From: an uncultured Clostridia bacterium
GTDB taxonomy: Bacteria; Bacillota; Clostridia; Christensenellales; Aristaeellaceae
Direction: 5' to 3'
DNA: 5,052 nucleotides
NCBI GenBank assembly: GCA_934670175.1
Contig: CAKUOX010000106.1
Location: 1-5,052, forward strand
Both the position numbers and the translations under genes were made by a program. Shown here piece by piece: positions 4,584 to 5,052 of the stretch. Below the pieces are notes generated by a model, which had not been told where the DNA came from, ran no database searches, and saw only the letters and a list, made by a program, of their open reading frames with translations. Position 1 is the first letter of the stretch, and every line of letters begins with the position of its first letter.

Positions 4584-5052
4584 ATGAAGAATACGGCGGA
4601 ACTTGAGGAAATACTTGGACATCGTTTCAAAGACATATCGCTGCTGGAGACGGCACTGACGCATCCCTCCTACGGGGGGGATCATCATGTGCCGCATTAT
4701 CAGCGCCTGGAGTTTTTGGGCGACGCCGTGCTGGAGCTGGCGGTGAGCCGCTACCTCTTTTTTGAGTTTCCGGAAATCGACGAGGGCAAGCTGACGCGCA
4801 TTCGCGCGGCGCTGGTGCGTGAGGAGACGCTCTGCCGCGCGGCGGCGCGCATACGCCTGGGCGATTTCATTCGCCTGTCCGTAGGCGAGGAAAAGAGCGA
4901 CGGCCGCCATAAGCCGTCCATCCTGTGCGACGTATTCGAAGCCGTGCTCGCCGCCGTGTATCTCGACGGCGATTTTGACGCGGCCGTGGCGATCATTCGA
5001 GAAACGCTGAAGGACGAGCTGCGTCCCGAGCGTCTAGAGGATCATCTGGATG
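4584..5052 (+). CDS. rnc: Ribonuclease III (partial, C-terminus off window)
   Basis: RNase III cleaves double-stranded RNA, processing rRNA precursors and some mRNAs as a homodimer in the cytoplasm. The frame is open for 156 codons to the window edge. It shows the N-terminal LTHPSY (25-30), the family signature QRLEFLGDAVLE (40-51) with metal-binding Glu43 and Asp47, and GEEKSDGRHKPSILCDVFEA (101-120) with Asp116 and catalytic Glu119. The common SGGR is SDGR here. Only the endonuclease domain is inside the window; the double-stranded-RNA-binding domain expected beyond about residue 160 is cut off. The ATG lies six bases after the acpP stop, in the same frame, with no good Shine-Dalgarno, so translation is probably coupled to acpP. 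rnc beside acpP is the usual Bacillota order. Confidence 0.95.
   Translation, partial: MKNTAELEEILGHRFKDISLLETALTHPSYGGDHHVPHYQRLEFLGDAVLELAVSRYLFFEFPEIDEGKLTRIRAALVREETLCRAAARIRLGDFIRLSVGEEKSDGRHKPSILCDVFEAVLAAVYLDGDFDAAVAIIRETLKDELRPERLEDHLD

Overview
The window looks like a chromosomal segment of a GC-rich member of the Clostridia (Bacillota). This rests on three things: the plsX-acpP-rnc gene order, strong AGGAGG-type ribosome binding sites, and AT-rich sigma-A-like promoters set between GC-rich genes. The first gene is also of a kind common in gut Clostridia, a secreted protein with a Pro/Thr/Ala/Glu linker, a transglutaminase-like domain and Ig-like repeats. Genus and species cannot be read from the sequence.

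Layout. Positions 1-2132 (minus strand) hold the first 710 codons of a large secreted protein whose C-terminus lies outside the window. From its N-terminus it has a signal peptide, a tetrapeptide-repeat linker, a transglutaminase-like domain that has lost two of its three catalytic residues, and at least five and a half Ig-like (Big_2-type) domains. Positions 2133-2453 are an AT-rich divergent intergenic region with promoter-like sequences pointing both ways. Positions 2454-3149 (plus) encode an L-ribulose-5-phosphate 4-epimerase of the AraD/UlaF/SgbE family, standing without other sugar genes. Positions 3150-3294 hold a strongly foldable segment, then a good promoter whose -10 box lies inside a perfect 8-bp-arm palindrome. 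Positions 3295-5052 (plus) hold plsX, acpP and the 5' part of rnc, closely spaced and probably one operon.

How the genes work together. PlsX and the acyl carrier protein act in the same pathway: ACP carries growing acyl chains, and PlsX converts acyl-ACP to acyl-phosphate for phospholipid synthesis. RNase III (rnc) is a conserved positional neighbour of this cluster in Bacillota, not a metabolic partner. The palindrome over the plsX promoter is the best candidate for a lipid-responsive operator. AraD links pentose or ascorbate-type sugar catabolism to the pentose phosphate pathway, and nothing here ties it to the lipid genes beyond adjacency. The surface protein appears to be a separate transcription unit.

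Most of the window is ordinary. The points worth a second look are the pseudo-transglutaminase, the nearly identical 132-bp repeat inside the Ig array, the palindromic plsX promoter, the folded segment after araD, and an ACP with Asp-Ser-Ala in place of the usual Asp-Ser-Leu at its prosthetic-group site. I see no mobile element, CRISPR array, tRNA or rRNA.
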